A stretch of 8,667 bases of DNA from an archaeon. GTDB taxonomy: Archaea > Nanobdellota > Nanobdellia > Pacearchaeales > GW2011-AR1. Position 1 is the stretch's first letter, and every line of letters starts with the position of its first letter. Shown one piece after another: positions 1-5,181 of the stretch. The notes under the pieces are model-generated. The model did not search any database and was not told where the DNA came from. It saw only the letters and a list, made by a program, of their open reading frames with translations. The stretch covers positions 1 to 8,667 of the forward strand of contig DAIEOU010000008.1 of assembly GCA_027348755.1 (NCBI GenBank), written 5' to 3'. Position numbers and translations under genes: made by a program.

Positions 1-1
1 C

Positions 2-688
2 TGCTATATCAATTATGAAATCTGGATGCTTGTGCTTGAAGAAATAAATGTTGTCTCCTATAGCTCCATCAGTTATAGCTGGACAGAAAACGCGTATCTT
101 ATTTTTCCATGCCCAATAGTATATACTTTCCTTATTCCCTATTGATTTTCCAAGTTCCCATATTATATCGCTAGGAGTTGCTATCTTTCCGCTTGATTTC
201 TGTTCTGAATATAATCTTTCAAGAAAAGACTGCATAAATTCCTCAAATTTAACGTATCGATTGTTTGAGACAAATATATTTCCTATGCGGTTTATTCCCT
301 TCTTTCTTAGCTCTGCCCCTGATGCTCTAAAATCTCCTATACTGAAGTTGCCCAGGCATTTTATTATATCTTCTTCTATCCCTCCAGCAGTACTTACAAT
401 AAAGTTTATTTTATTTTTCTCTACAAGATATCTTATGCTCTCGCGCAAACCTGATGAAACCATGTTTGAGGTATATCCTAAGAATATTGTTGCTTTCTCT
501 TCAATCATCTCATTCACTATATTTATTGCTTTTGAGAAATTCGTTGCTTGAAATCCCGTGGATGCATACGATTTCATTATTTTATTATAATCTACTCCAG
601 AGTTAAAATCGTACCCCTTTACAATGTCCCCCTCAGACTCTTTGCTTTTTCTTAACAAGTTTTTCTTTGCTATCTTTATTTTGTCCAT
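2..688 (-). CDS. dys: Deoxyhypusine synthase, C-terminal part cut off by the window edge
   Basis: This enzyme transfers the aminobutyl group of spermidine to a lysine of translation factor aIF5A, in an NAD-dependent first step of hypusine formation. The frame is open from ATG at 688 to the left edge (229 codons, no stop). Seen: GYDFNSGVDY near residues 25-34, GFQATNF at 45-51, the NAD-site signature TSNMVSSG at 73-80, STAGGIEED at 99-107, GINRIGN at 131-137, ITDGAIGDNI at 205-214 and HPDFIIDI near the end. All align in order with eukaryotic and archaeal deoxyhypusine synthase. The catalytic lysine region lies beyond the window, so activity cannot be judged. It starts 22 bases after the stop of the DHH gene on the same strand. 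No Shine-Dalgarno sequence is visible, and a TATA-like box overlaps the preceding stop codon, so it may be transcribed both with the DHH gene and alone. The family is confined to archaea and eukaryotes plus a few bacterial relatives. Confidence 0.93.
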   Translation of the reverse strand, partial: MDKIKIAKKNLLRKSKESEGDIVKGYDFNSGVDYNKIMKSYASTGFQATNFSKAINIVNEMIEEKATIFLGYTSNMVSSGLRESIRYLVEKNKINFIVSTAGGIEEDIIKCLGNFSIGDFRASGAELRKKGINRIGNIFVSNNRYVKFEEFMQSFLERLYSEQKSSGKIATPSDIIWELGKSIGNKESIYYWAWKNKIRVFCPAITDGAIGDNIYFFKHKHPDFIIDIA

Positions 689-707
689 TATTGCTTTAAG
701 CTATTTC

Positions 708-715
708 TATTTAAA
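708..715 (-). promoter_or_regulatory. TATA-like box for the deoxyhypusine synthase gene
   Basis: The minus strand reads TTTAAATA, a match to the archaeal TATA consensus TTTAWATA. It overlaps the TAA stop (711-713) of the DHH gene and leaves 19 bases before the ATG at 688, two fewer than the 21 seen at other genes here. AT-rich sequence can match by chance, so this is a candidate. Confidence 0.4.
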
Positions 716-1763
716 ATCCCTCGCTTACTGCTTCTCTGAAGAAATTTCTAAAGTCTTCTATTTTAGATAGAGGTATCCTCGCTCCAACTGCATCATTATG
801 CCCTCCTCCTGTGCTGTTTTCAATTTTTGGAATTATGCTAGATAGCATGCTTTTAACATTCTTCCCCCTTATAGATACACTCGCAATTCCTTCTTTTCTA
901 TATATAACTATTATATATTTTTCAGGATATTTATGTGAAAGTGCATTAGATAACTCTGTACTCATGCTTGTATCTCCCCCATATTCAAAGAAAATAATAT
1001 TTCCGGAAGTATCTTGTGTTGCTTCAGCGAAAAGAGAGTCAAATTTTCCTTTGAGCCTTGAAACATTCTGTCTGAACTGTGAATTCTCTTCATTTTCTGA
1101 TAATACATCAGCTGGATCCTTGCATTTTAACAGATAGTTCTGCATGTTTTGTATATTTCCAGTTTTATCCTTAATTCCGAAGTTCAAAGCCATAGCTATA
1201 TTGCCAATCTCAGTTCCAAAATATGCATCAAAAGGCTTTTTCACTTTCCCCCATAGCTCCGGATATTTCTTTTTGAAATCTTTATGAAAGTCAGGAAGAT
1301 AATGGTCAGATATACATCCTGCAATAGCTATCCAAATGTCTTCTTTTCTTTCAGTTATTGAATAGCATATGTAAGTCACGGGTTCGTTACTCTTGTTCAC
1401 ACCCTCGTTCAATGCAGGATTGTAAACAGTCATATCTGGATATATATTCGGAAGCCCCACATCATGATGGTCTATCCAAACAAAAGGCAAGCTCATAGAA
1501 TGCACATAATCAATAAATTCTTGAGAGAGAACTGGCTTATCAAGAACAACTATTGCATCAGAATTTAGCTCAGCAGCCTTTTTTGCATAACTCTCATCAA
1601 GTTCAGGGTAGCTTCTTATAGCCGCTCCAGAGCCTCGACCAAGCCACCTTCTAAGCAGAAGAAAACTGCATAGCCCGTCAGCATCATTGTCATATAAGAA
1701 AAGAGGATTCTGAAACTCCTGAAGTCTCTCTCTTAAATCAGCAATCTGTTTTTTAGTCAACAT
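711..1763 (-). CDS. DHH/DHHA1-family phosphoesterase (RecJ-like)
   Basis: The 350-residue protein has the layout of the DHH superfamily, metal-dependent (usually Mn2+) phosphoesterases that include RecJ exonucleases and oligonucleotide or cyclic dinucleotide hydrolases. Seen: motif I D25-N-D27-A-D29-G, motif II VVLD75, motif III D98-H-H-D101, a GCISD153 motif, and a C-terminal DHHA1 domain with GGGH at 319-322. All the metal-binding signatures look intact. Start choice: ATG 1763 (MLTKKQ) is preferred over ATG 1781 because a TATA element at 1785-1792 puts the transcription start near 1763; an mRNA from that promoter would lack the ATG at 1781. The protein seems shorter than archaeal GINS-associated nuclease (GAN), and no GINS gene is nearby. 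RecJ-like exonuclease, short-oligonucleotide phosphodiesterase and GAN-like roles cannot be separated from sequence alone. Deoxyhypusine synthase follows after 22 bases. Confidence 0.85.
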   Translation of the reverse strand: MLTKKQIADLRERLQEFQNPLFLYDNDADGLCSFLLLRRWLGRGSGAAIRSYPELDESYAKKAAELNSDAIVVLDKPVLSQEFIDYVHSMSLPFVWIDHHDVGLPNIYPDMTVYNPALNEGVNKSNEPVTYICYSITERKEDIWIAIAGCISDHYLPDFHKDFKKKYPELWGKVKKPFDAYFGTEIGNIAMALNFGIKDKTGNIQNMQNYLLKCKDPADVLSENEENSQFRQNVSRLKGKFDSLFAEATQDTSGNIIFFEYGGDTSMSTELSNALSHKYPEKYIIVIYRKEGIASVSIRGKNVKSMLSSIIPKIENSTGGGHNDAVGARIPLSKIEDFRNFFREAVSEGF

Positions 1764-1782
1764 TATGACTGAAACTGACATA

Positions 1783-1793
1783 TATTTATATAC
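1783..1793. promoter_or_regulatory. Shared bidirectional TATA element between the DHH gene and the methyltransferase-fold gene
   Basis: On the plus strand 1785-1792 reads TTTATATA, an exact archaeal TATA consensus, with 21 bases to the ATG at 1814. Read on the minus strand, the same eight bases are TATATAAA, with 21 bases to the ATG at 1763. The midpoint of the box (1788.5) is exactly halfway between the first bases of the two start codons. The preferred orientation depends on BRE elements that I cannot assign with confidence. Confidence 0.7.
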
Positions 1794-1813
1794 TATTCTC
1801 TGAAGAAATTTTT

Positions 1814-2488
1814 ATGCAGTATTTAGATTCAAGCAATGTAGAATATAGGTTAACAAACGAATCTCTTGAAGCTATAGTCGCTGGGTTAAATCCGCAACAT
1901 ACAGATAAAATACTTGCCATAGGAGGCTCTGGAGATCAAGCTTTGGCCTTGGCAGAATTTGCAGACTCAGTAATTGTCGCTGATATAAATCCGGCTCAAA
2001 TAGAACTTATAAAACATAGGATAGCTGCTATAAAATCTGGAGATATAGATGAAGTCTTTAATTTTGAATGGAACAGAGAAAACCCTCAGAACGTTTTTTC
2101 AAGAAATGGCTATTTCAGGCGTAAAAGGTTAGAGAATATAAGAAATAAAATAGAGGTCATTGAAGTGCTTGAGCCTATAGATATAATCAAGGCTTCATCT
2201 GCATATCCTGCTGAATCATTAGACTCAGTATATATGTCAAACGCATTAGCTAGCGGCTGGGCTACCAAATCTGCTAAGGCTTACAGAACAGAATATGACA
2301 TGCTGCTCTCACTTTCTAAATCATTGAAAACAAGAGGCCTGGTGTATACTGCATCAACACTAAACCAATGCCCTACACAAATATTTAACATAAATTCAGA
2401 TTTAACAGAAAAAGCAAGAAAAGCAGAAATTGAAAGTAAAAACCCTATGCTCTGGAGACCAAGCGTATATCAAAAATTAATAGATTAA
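1814..2488 (+). CDS. SAM-dependent enzyme resembling the DUF3419/BtaA family
   Basis: The 224-residue protein has a Rossmann methyltransferase-type start: strand ILAIGGSGD at 33-41 (SAM-binding loop), then VIVADINPAQ at 53-62, where D57 would contact the SAM ribose, followed by a helix with KHRIAAIKSGD. The D-x-N-P-x-Q and K-x-x-A-I pattern is characteristic of DUF3419 proteins such as BtaA, which moves the 3-amino-3-carboxypropyl group of SAM to diacylglycerol in betaine-lipid synthesis. SVYMSNALASGW at 138-149 could correspond to the post-strand-4/5 segment. It is much shorter than bacterial BtaA (about 400 residues), so the substrate may differ, and a plain methyltransferase is possible. 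There is no membrane segment. Start: ATG 1814 lies 21 bases after an exact TATA box, suggesting a leaderless transcript. It ends 18 bases from the convergent SIMPL gene. Confidence 0.55.
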   Translation: MQYLDSSNVEYRLTNESLEAIVAGLNPQHTDKILAIGGSGDQALALAEFADSVIVADINPAQIELIKHRIAAIKSGDIDEVFNFEWNRENPQNVFSRNGYFRRKRLENIRNKIEVIEVLEPIDIIKASSAYPAESLDSVYMSNALASGWATKSAKAYRTEYDMLLSLSKSLKTRGLVYTASTLNQCPTQIFNINSDLTEKARKAEIESKNPMLWRPSVYQKLID

Positions 2489-2506
2489 AAATAAAATTCT
2501 GGCTTA

Positions 2507-3259
2507 TTAAAACCAGTTTAACTTGTATTCTACCTGGATGTTTGCACTAACTTCAATATCTTGCGGGGATATATTTGAAGCAGCTTGTTTTACTGAAGCA
2601 ATCTCGGCAGAGTTTGTAACTCCTGAAGCGCTGTCAGCTCTAGCATAGTACAATATTGGCCCAGGATAATTGAAATCCTGAGTTTGTACAGAGACTAGTC
2701 TTCCAATGCTCTTTCCAAGTCCTCCGGCAGTTGCAGAAGCTTTTGTCTCTGCATCCTTTCCTGCAGATTCAAGTGCCTGAGCTTTGTAATAATTCTGTTT
2801 CTGCTGTGAAAGCTCGAACTGTATGCTTGAAACTAAACCTCCTGAAGCTACTATGCTATCAACCATTCCAGGAATTGTTGAAAAGTCACTGCTGTTTACA
2901 ACCAGTGTTTGTGTAGCCACAAATCCTTTTTGTGTTTGTCTTCCATTATCCCAGTTATATTCAGGATATATGCTGTACTGCTGGAATTGTATACTGCTAT
3001 TTGACACTCCAGATTTAAGCAATGCTGCAACAACTGAGTCTCTTATCAAGTTATTAGTTGTCTGGGCTGCTTGGGCAGTAGTATTATGCGCCTCTATAGA
3101 GACATATACTGAAGCCTGATCAGGTTGTACTTTCATTGAAGCACTTCCTTGAGCCGAGACAATAGGACTGTTTGAATCAAGTATATACCATCCTGCAACT
3201 AAAACTCCTAATACAAGTATAGTGTATAATATCTTGCTGTTTATTTTGTTATTTATCAT
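2507..3259 (-). CDS. Membrane-anchored SIMPL-domain (DUF541) protein
   Basis: The 250-residue protein has a short basic N-terminus, one hydrophobic segment (about 9-26) acting as an uncleaved anchor or signal peptide, then an extracytoplasmic SIMPL domain. The domain opens with the typical pattern SAQGSASMKVQPDQASVYVS (35-54), followed by a helix with TTNNLIRDSVVAALLKSGV and the strand FQQYSIYPEYNW; the C-terminal half has VASGGLVSSIQFELS and ends with strands IEVSANIQVEYKL. SIMPL proteins (E. coli YggE, Brucella BP26) are periplasmic or surface proteins linked to stress tolerance, some forming ring oligomers; the biochemical function is unsettled. Start: ATG 3259 is chosen because AAAGGAGGT ends 3 bases upstream; the longer reading from 3298 would translate this ribosome site. 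It follows the regulator by 23 bases and is probably co-transcribed with it. The gene ends with TAATAA, a double stop. Confidence 0.88.
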   Translation of the reverse strand: MINNKINSKILYTILVLGVLVAGWYILDSNSPIVSAQGSASMKVQPDQASVYVSIEAHNTTAQAAQTTNNLIRDSVVAALLKSGVSNSSIQFQQYSIYPEYNWDNGRQTQKGFVATQTLVVNSSDFSTIPGMVDSIVASGGLVSSIQFELSQQKQNYYKAQALESAGKDAETKASATAGGLGKSIGRLVSVQTQDFNYPGPILYYARADSASGVTNSAEIASVKQAASNISPQDIEVSANIQVEYKLNWF

Positions 3260-3262
3260 GTT

Positions 3263-3271
3263 ACCTCCTTT
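3263..3271 (-). promoter_or_regulatory. Strong Shine-Dalgarno site for the SIMPL gene
   Basis: The minus strand reads AAAGGAGGT, three bases before the ATG at 3259. It decides the start codon against the in-frame ATGs further upstream (3298 and others). It is the only clear Shine-Dalgarno sequence I found in the archaeal part, and it belongs to an internal operon gene, as expected where first genes are leaderless. Confidence 0.85.
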
Positions 3272-3282
3272 CATGTCTTTTA

Positions 3283-3879
3283 TCATTCTCTCCTCCATGT
3301 GCTATATATAACAAATATCAACAATGCACCCCATGCTCCAAGAAGAAACCATGCCCATGGACCTACTGCTGAAGAAGAAATTATTGCCCCAGAAGCAGAA
3401 GCTCCTACCGAGGCGCCTGCCGATTCTCCAGCATATCTCAAAGCAGTAGGAGCAGCCATTTTCAATGCGCTGTCTGCTGCTACATAGGTTGTCTGATTCT
3501 CAGAAACTCCAGAGTTAAAGAAAAGCTTTATTCCAACTGTAGCCAATCCAGTCAATATAGCTGCAGGTAATATTCCCTTAGTCATTGGTTTAGGAGATAT
3601 TATTATCTTCTTGTTTGAAATCCTGTAAGTAGGAACTTTCTTTCCCTTTACACTCCAGAATTGTTTAGATTTCTCTATGAGCCCTGCCTCGACAAGCTTT
3701 TTCACATTGTAATTTACAGTATTTGCAGGACTTCCAAGTTTCTTACTAAGCTCAGCTTCACTAAACTCTGATTCTGAGAGAGCTTGTATTATTTTCTTGC
3801 ATGTCTTATTTCCTATTACCTCTGCAACTGCTTCTGCTCTTTCATCGTTCACATCAAGCATTATGTAGCTTTGTGCCAT
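3283..3879 (-). CDS. Membrane-anchored winged-helix (ArsR-like) transcription regulator
   Basis: The 198-residue protein has two parts. Residues about 17-90 form a winged helix-turn-helix: helix IGNKTCKKIIQALSE, then SEAELSKKLGSPANTVNYNVKKLVEAGLI with the recognition helix about 51-66, then a wing with FWSVKGKKVPTYRIS. Residues 101-121 and 174-194 are hydrophobic, predicted membrane segments, separated by about 50 residues rich in Ala, Ser and Gly that would lie outside the cell. The topology inferred is DNA-binding domain and C-terminal WRRE inside, loop outside: a one-component membrane sensor. No ligand-binding cysteines like those of ArsR metal sensors are evident. Start: ATG 3879 is preceded by TTTATATA at 21 bases, so leaderless. 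It heads an operon with the SIMPL gene and is divergent from two small membrane proteins; these are natural target candidates (inference). Confidence 0.82.
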   Translation of the reverse strand: MAQSYIMLDVNDERAEAVAEVIGNKTCKKIIQALSESEFSEAELSKKLGSPANTVNYNVKKLVEAGLIEKSKQFWSVKGKKVPTYRISNKKIIISPKPMTKGILPAAILTGLATVGIKLFFNSGVSENQTTYVAADSALKMAAPTALRYAGESAGASVGASASGAIISSSAVGPWAWFLLGAWGALLIFVIYSTWRRE

Positions 3880-3900
3880 ACCTTGCTTAGATAAAACATG

Positions 3901-3908
3901 TATATAAA
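3901..3908 (-). promoter_or_regulatory. TATA box of the regulator-SIMPL operon
   Basis: The minus strand reads TTTATATA, an exact match to the archaeal consensus, with 21 bases before ATG 3879. The predicted transcription start falls on the A of the start codon, implying a leaderless mRNA. Confidence 0.75.
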
Positions 3909-3920
3909 CAGGCTGATAAC

Positions 3921-3936
3921 TTCAATTCTGTTTGAA
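3921..3936. promoter_or_regulatory. Candidate operator palindrome in the divergent promoter region
   Basis: TTCAA, six bases, TTGAA: a short inverted repeat about 12 bases upstream of the regulator TATA box, between the two divergent promoters. Its position suits a site for the winged-helix protein encoded next to it. The arms are only five bases and a chance match in AT-rich DNA is quite possible. Confidence 0.25.
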
Positions 3937-3963
3937 CTAAGATTATTCTCTGCTAAAACAATA

Positions 3964-3971
3964 TTTATATA
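3964..3971 (+). promoter_or_regulatory. TATA box of the small membrane protein operon
   Basis: TTTATATA, with 21 bases before ATG 3993. An in-frame ATG at 3984 would lie upstream of the predicted transcription start, so the box also decides the start codon. Confidence 0.75.
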
Positions 3972-3992
3972 CCTCTTCGGAATATGAGAGTA

Positions 3993-4196
3993 ATGGATAA
4001 ATGGTCTGAATTGCTTCTGGGACTCTTGCTAGTAGTAGTTGGAATAACAGTAGCTTTCTATTCCCAAAGCTGGGGAGACTGGAACTTTTGGTCTGCAGCA
4101 GGCACATTCTTCAAAGGCGCAGTATTTTGGTTTGTTATAGGCCTCGGAGCCCTTTTCATTCTTCTAGGTATTTCTGATTTGAAAAGCAAGAAGTGA
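3993..4196 (+). CDS. Small two-helix membrane protein, unknown function
   Basis: I do not recognise a family. The 67-residue product has two hydrophobic helices, about 6-23 (LLLGLLLVVVGITVAF) and 42-61 (GAVFWFVIGLGALFILLGI), joined by a Trp-rich loop (SQSWGDWNFWSAAGTFF). A lysine-rich tail (DLKSKK) suggests both ends are cytoplasmic. Start: ATG 3993 is chosen over 3984 because the TATA box predicts transcription starting at 3993, giving a leaderless message. Its TGA stop overlaps the ATG of the next gene by one base, so the two are translated from one mRNA and probably coupled. It is divergent from the membrane-anchored regulator. Confidence 0.75.
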   Translation: MDKWSELLLGLLLVVVGITVAFYSQSWGDWNFWSAAGTFFKGAVFWFVIGLGALFILLGISDLKSKK

Positions 4197-4573
4197 TGTC
4201 TATAAAGTATAACGATGTCCAAGAGTATTTTGAAAAGACTAGTGGAATATTTACGGCACTTGCAGTTTTTATTGCTCTCGCTTTAATAACTGACAAAACC
4301 ATTTTTCCTTCAGGATTATATTTATTAGCAGGATTATATCTTAGTATATTGTTAGTATCATACTTGTTCTTGGAATTAACTAAAATAAAATATCAAGGAG
4401 CGTGGGTAGGACTTATTTTTATTGGATTTCTAATTCTATATTTGGCATTATTTATGAATATGGAAAATAAATTTCCAGACATGTTCAAATACGATTCTCC
4501 GGGAGTATACTTAATGAGCGGATTTATGATATATGTATTAGGAAGGTTTATTTGGAATAGTAGAAAAAGATAG
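4196..4573 (+). CDS. Four-helix membrane protein, unknown function
   Basis: I do not recognise a family. The 125-residue product has four predicted membrane segments, near 16-33, 40-60, 68-87 and 103-120, with a polar N-terminus (SIKYNDVQEYFEKTSG) and a basic C-terminus (NSRKR), consistent with both ends inside the cell. No catalytic or metal-binding motif is evident. ATG 4196 shares its A with the TGA stop of the preceding gene (TGATG), a classic translational coupling arrangement; a GTG at 4193 is a less likely alternative. The gene ends three bases before the convergent TBP gene. Confidence 0.75.
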   Translation: MSIKYNDVQEYFEKTSGIFTALAVFIALALITDKTIFPSGLYLLAGLYLSILLVSYLFLELTKIKYQGAWVGLIFIGFLILYLALFMNMENKFPDMFKYDSPGVYLMSGFMIYVLGRFIWNSRKR

Positions 4574-4576
4574 AAT

Positions 4577-5128
4577 TTACTTGTTATCTTTTATAGCAGC
4601 TTTTATGTTCCTATTTAGCTGCACCATTGCATCGTCAAGCTGTTCCTTATTCTTTGTTCCTGTGCAAACAAGCTTTCCGTTTGAGAAAAGAAGGAATGTT
4701 GCTGTAGGTTCAACAAGCTTGTATACGAGGCCTGGAAACTGTTCTGGCTCATATTCAGTATTCTCAAGCTGCAAAGCTAGAAGATTGAGGTTAAGATTCA
4801 AGTCAATACTTCCAGAAGCAACGATGTTTTGCACCGTTATCTTTGGCTTGTCCGTAATCCGCACCCCAATCTTGGCTATCTGTTTTATGACAGCCTCAAT
4901 CACCTCTTTAACCTGCGCGACTGATTTAGTACCAGTGCACACAAGGTTCCCGGAAGAAAAAACTAGGACTGCTGATTTTGGTTTATCTATTCTTAATACG
5001 AGGCCTGGAAACTGTTCTGGATTGTACTCTGTATTGCTCTGACTTCTAGCAAGTTTTGTGAGCGAAATTTCCTTACCAAGAGAAGTCGTGGCGACAATGT
5101 TCTGTACTTTGAGGTCTGACGTTGCCAT
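4577..5128 (-). CDS. tbp: TATA-binding protein (archaeal general transcription factor)
   Basis: TBP binds the TATA box and, with TFB, recruits RNA polymerase. The 183-residue protein is the full saddle: two direct repeats, about 8-84 and 99-175, each opening with VQNIVA and containing NTEY-x-PEQFPGLV and LVCTGTK. Hand alignment without gaps gives 36 identities in 77 positions between repeats. The two pairs of phenylalanines that kink DNA are present at F40/F57 and F131/F148, each pair 17 residues apart as in yeast and human TBP. There is no acidic C-terminal tail of the sort many euryarchaeal TBPs carry; it ends KAAIKDNK. Start: the only nearby ATG, followed by ATSDLKVQNIV. The promoter has a TATA box about 22 bases upstream plus a second TATA-like element closer to the start, which may allow autoregulation. 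It lies downstream of the ligase on the same strand, 53 bases apart. Confidence 0.97.
   Translation of the reverse strand: MATSDLKVQNIVATTSLGKEISLTKLARSQSNTEYNPEQFPGLVLRIDKPKSAVLVFSSGNLVCTGTKSVAQVKEVIEAVIKQIAKIGVRITDKPKITVQNIVASGSIDLNLNLNLLALQLENTEYEPEQFPGLVYKLVEPTATFLLFSNGKLVCTGTKNKEQLDDAMVQLNRNIKAAIKDNK
4723..4747. repeat. Internal direct repeat of the TBP gene, copy 1
   Basis: These 25 bases are identical to 4996-5020, exactly 273 bases (91 codons) away. They encode the PEQFPGLV core in the second structural repeat of TBP. Confidence 0.9.
4996..5020. repeat. Internal direct repeat of the TBP gene, copy 2
   Basis: Identical in 25 bases to 4723-4747. It encodes the PEQFPGLV core in the first structural repeat of TBP. 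Identity at synonymous positions is more than the protein requires. Confidence 0.9.
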
Positions 5129-5134
5129 GTTACC

Positions 5135-5142
5135 TATTTAAA
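5135..5142 (-). promoter_or_regulatory. Second TATA-like element between the TBP promoter and its start codon
   Basis: The minus strand reads TTTAAATA, a full match to TTTAWATA, ending 6 bases before ATG 5128. It is too close to act as a promoter for this ATG, and no second ATG lies at the right distance downstream. Bound TBP here would cover the predicted transcription start. Confidence 0.4.
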
Positions 5143-5150
5143 AAGGAGCC

Positions 5151-5160
5151 TATTTATAAA
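5151..5160 (-). promoter_or_regulatory. TATA box of the TBP gene
   Basis: The minus strand reads TTTATAAATA. Taking TATAAATA (5158-5151) as the box leaves 22 bases to ATG 5128, so the transcript would start at or within about three bases of the start codon. Confidence 0.65.
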
Positions 5161-5181
5161 GCTTTTCTTCCGTCGGAAACA

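Noticed and set aside
261..551. Plus-strand open frame of 96 codons
   Set aside because: Antisense to deoxyhypusine synthase, which matches its family along its whole visible length.
811..1137. Plus-strand open frame of 108 codons
   Set aside because: Antisense shadow of the DHH phosphoesterase, which has intact family motifs on the other strand.
3260..3298. Start of the SIMPL protein at ATG 3298
   Set aside because: The added 13 residues overlap the end of the regulator gene and would translate the strong Shine-Dalgarno site in front of ATG 3259.
2731..3487. Several plus-strand frames opposite the SIMPL and regulator genes, including an Ala/Pro-rich one at 3299-3487
   Set aside because: Low-complexity shadows of the Ala/Ser/Gly-rich coding strand, with no independent support.
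3880..3992. Possible small RNA or further gene between the divergent operons
   Set aside because: The 113 bases are accounted for by two promoters; I saw no stable hairpin with a T-rich end and no open frame of note.
4581..5042. Plus-strand open frame of 153 codons
   Set aside because: Antisense to TBP; its length follows from the repeated codon pattern of the TBP gene, and it has no promoter or ribosome site.
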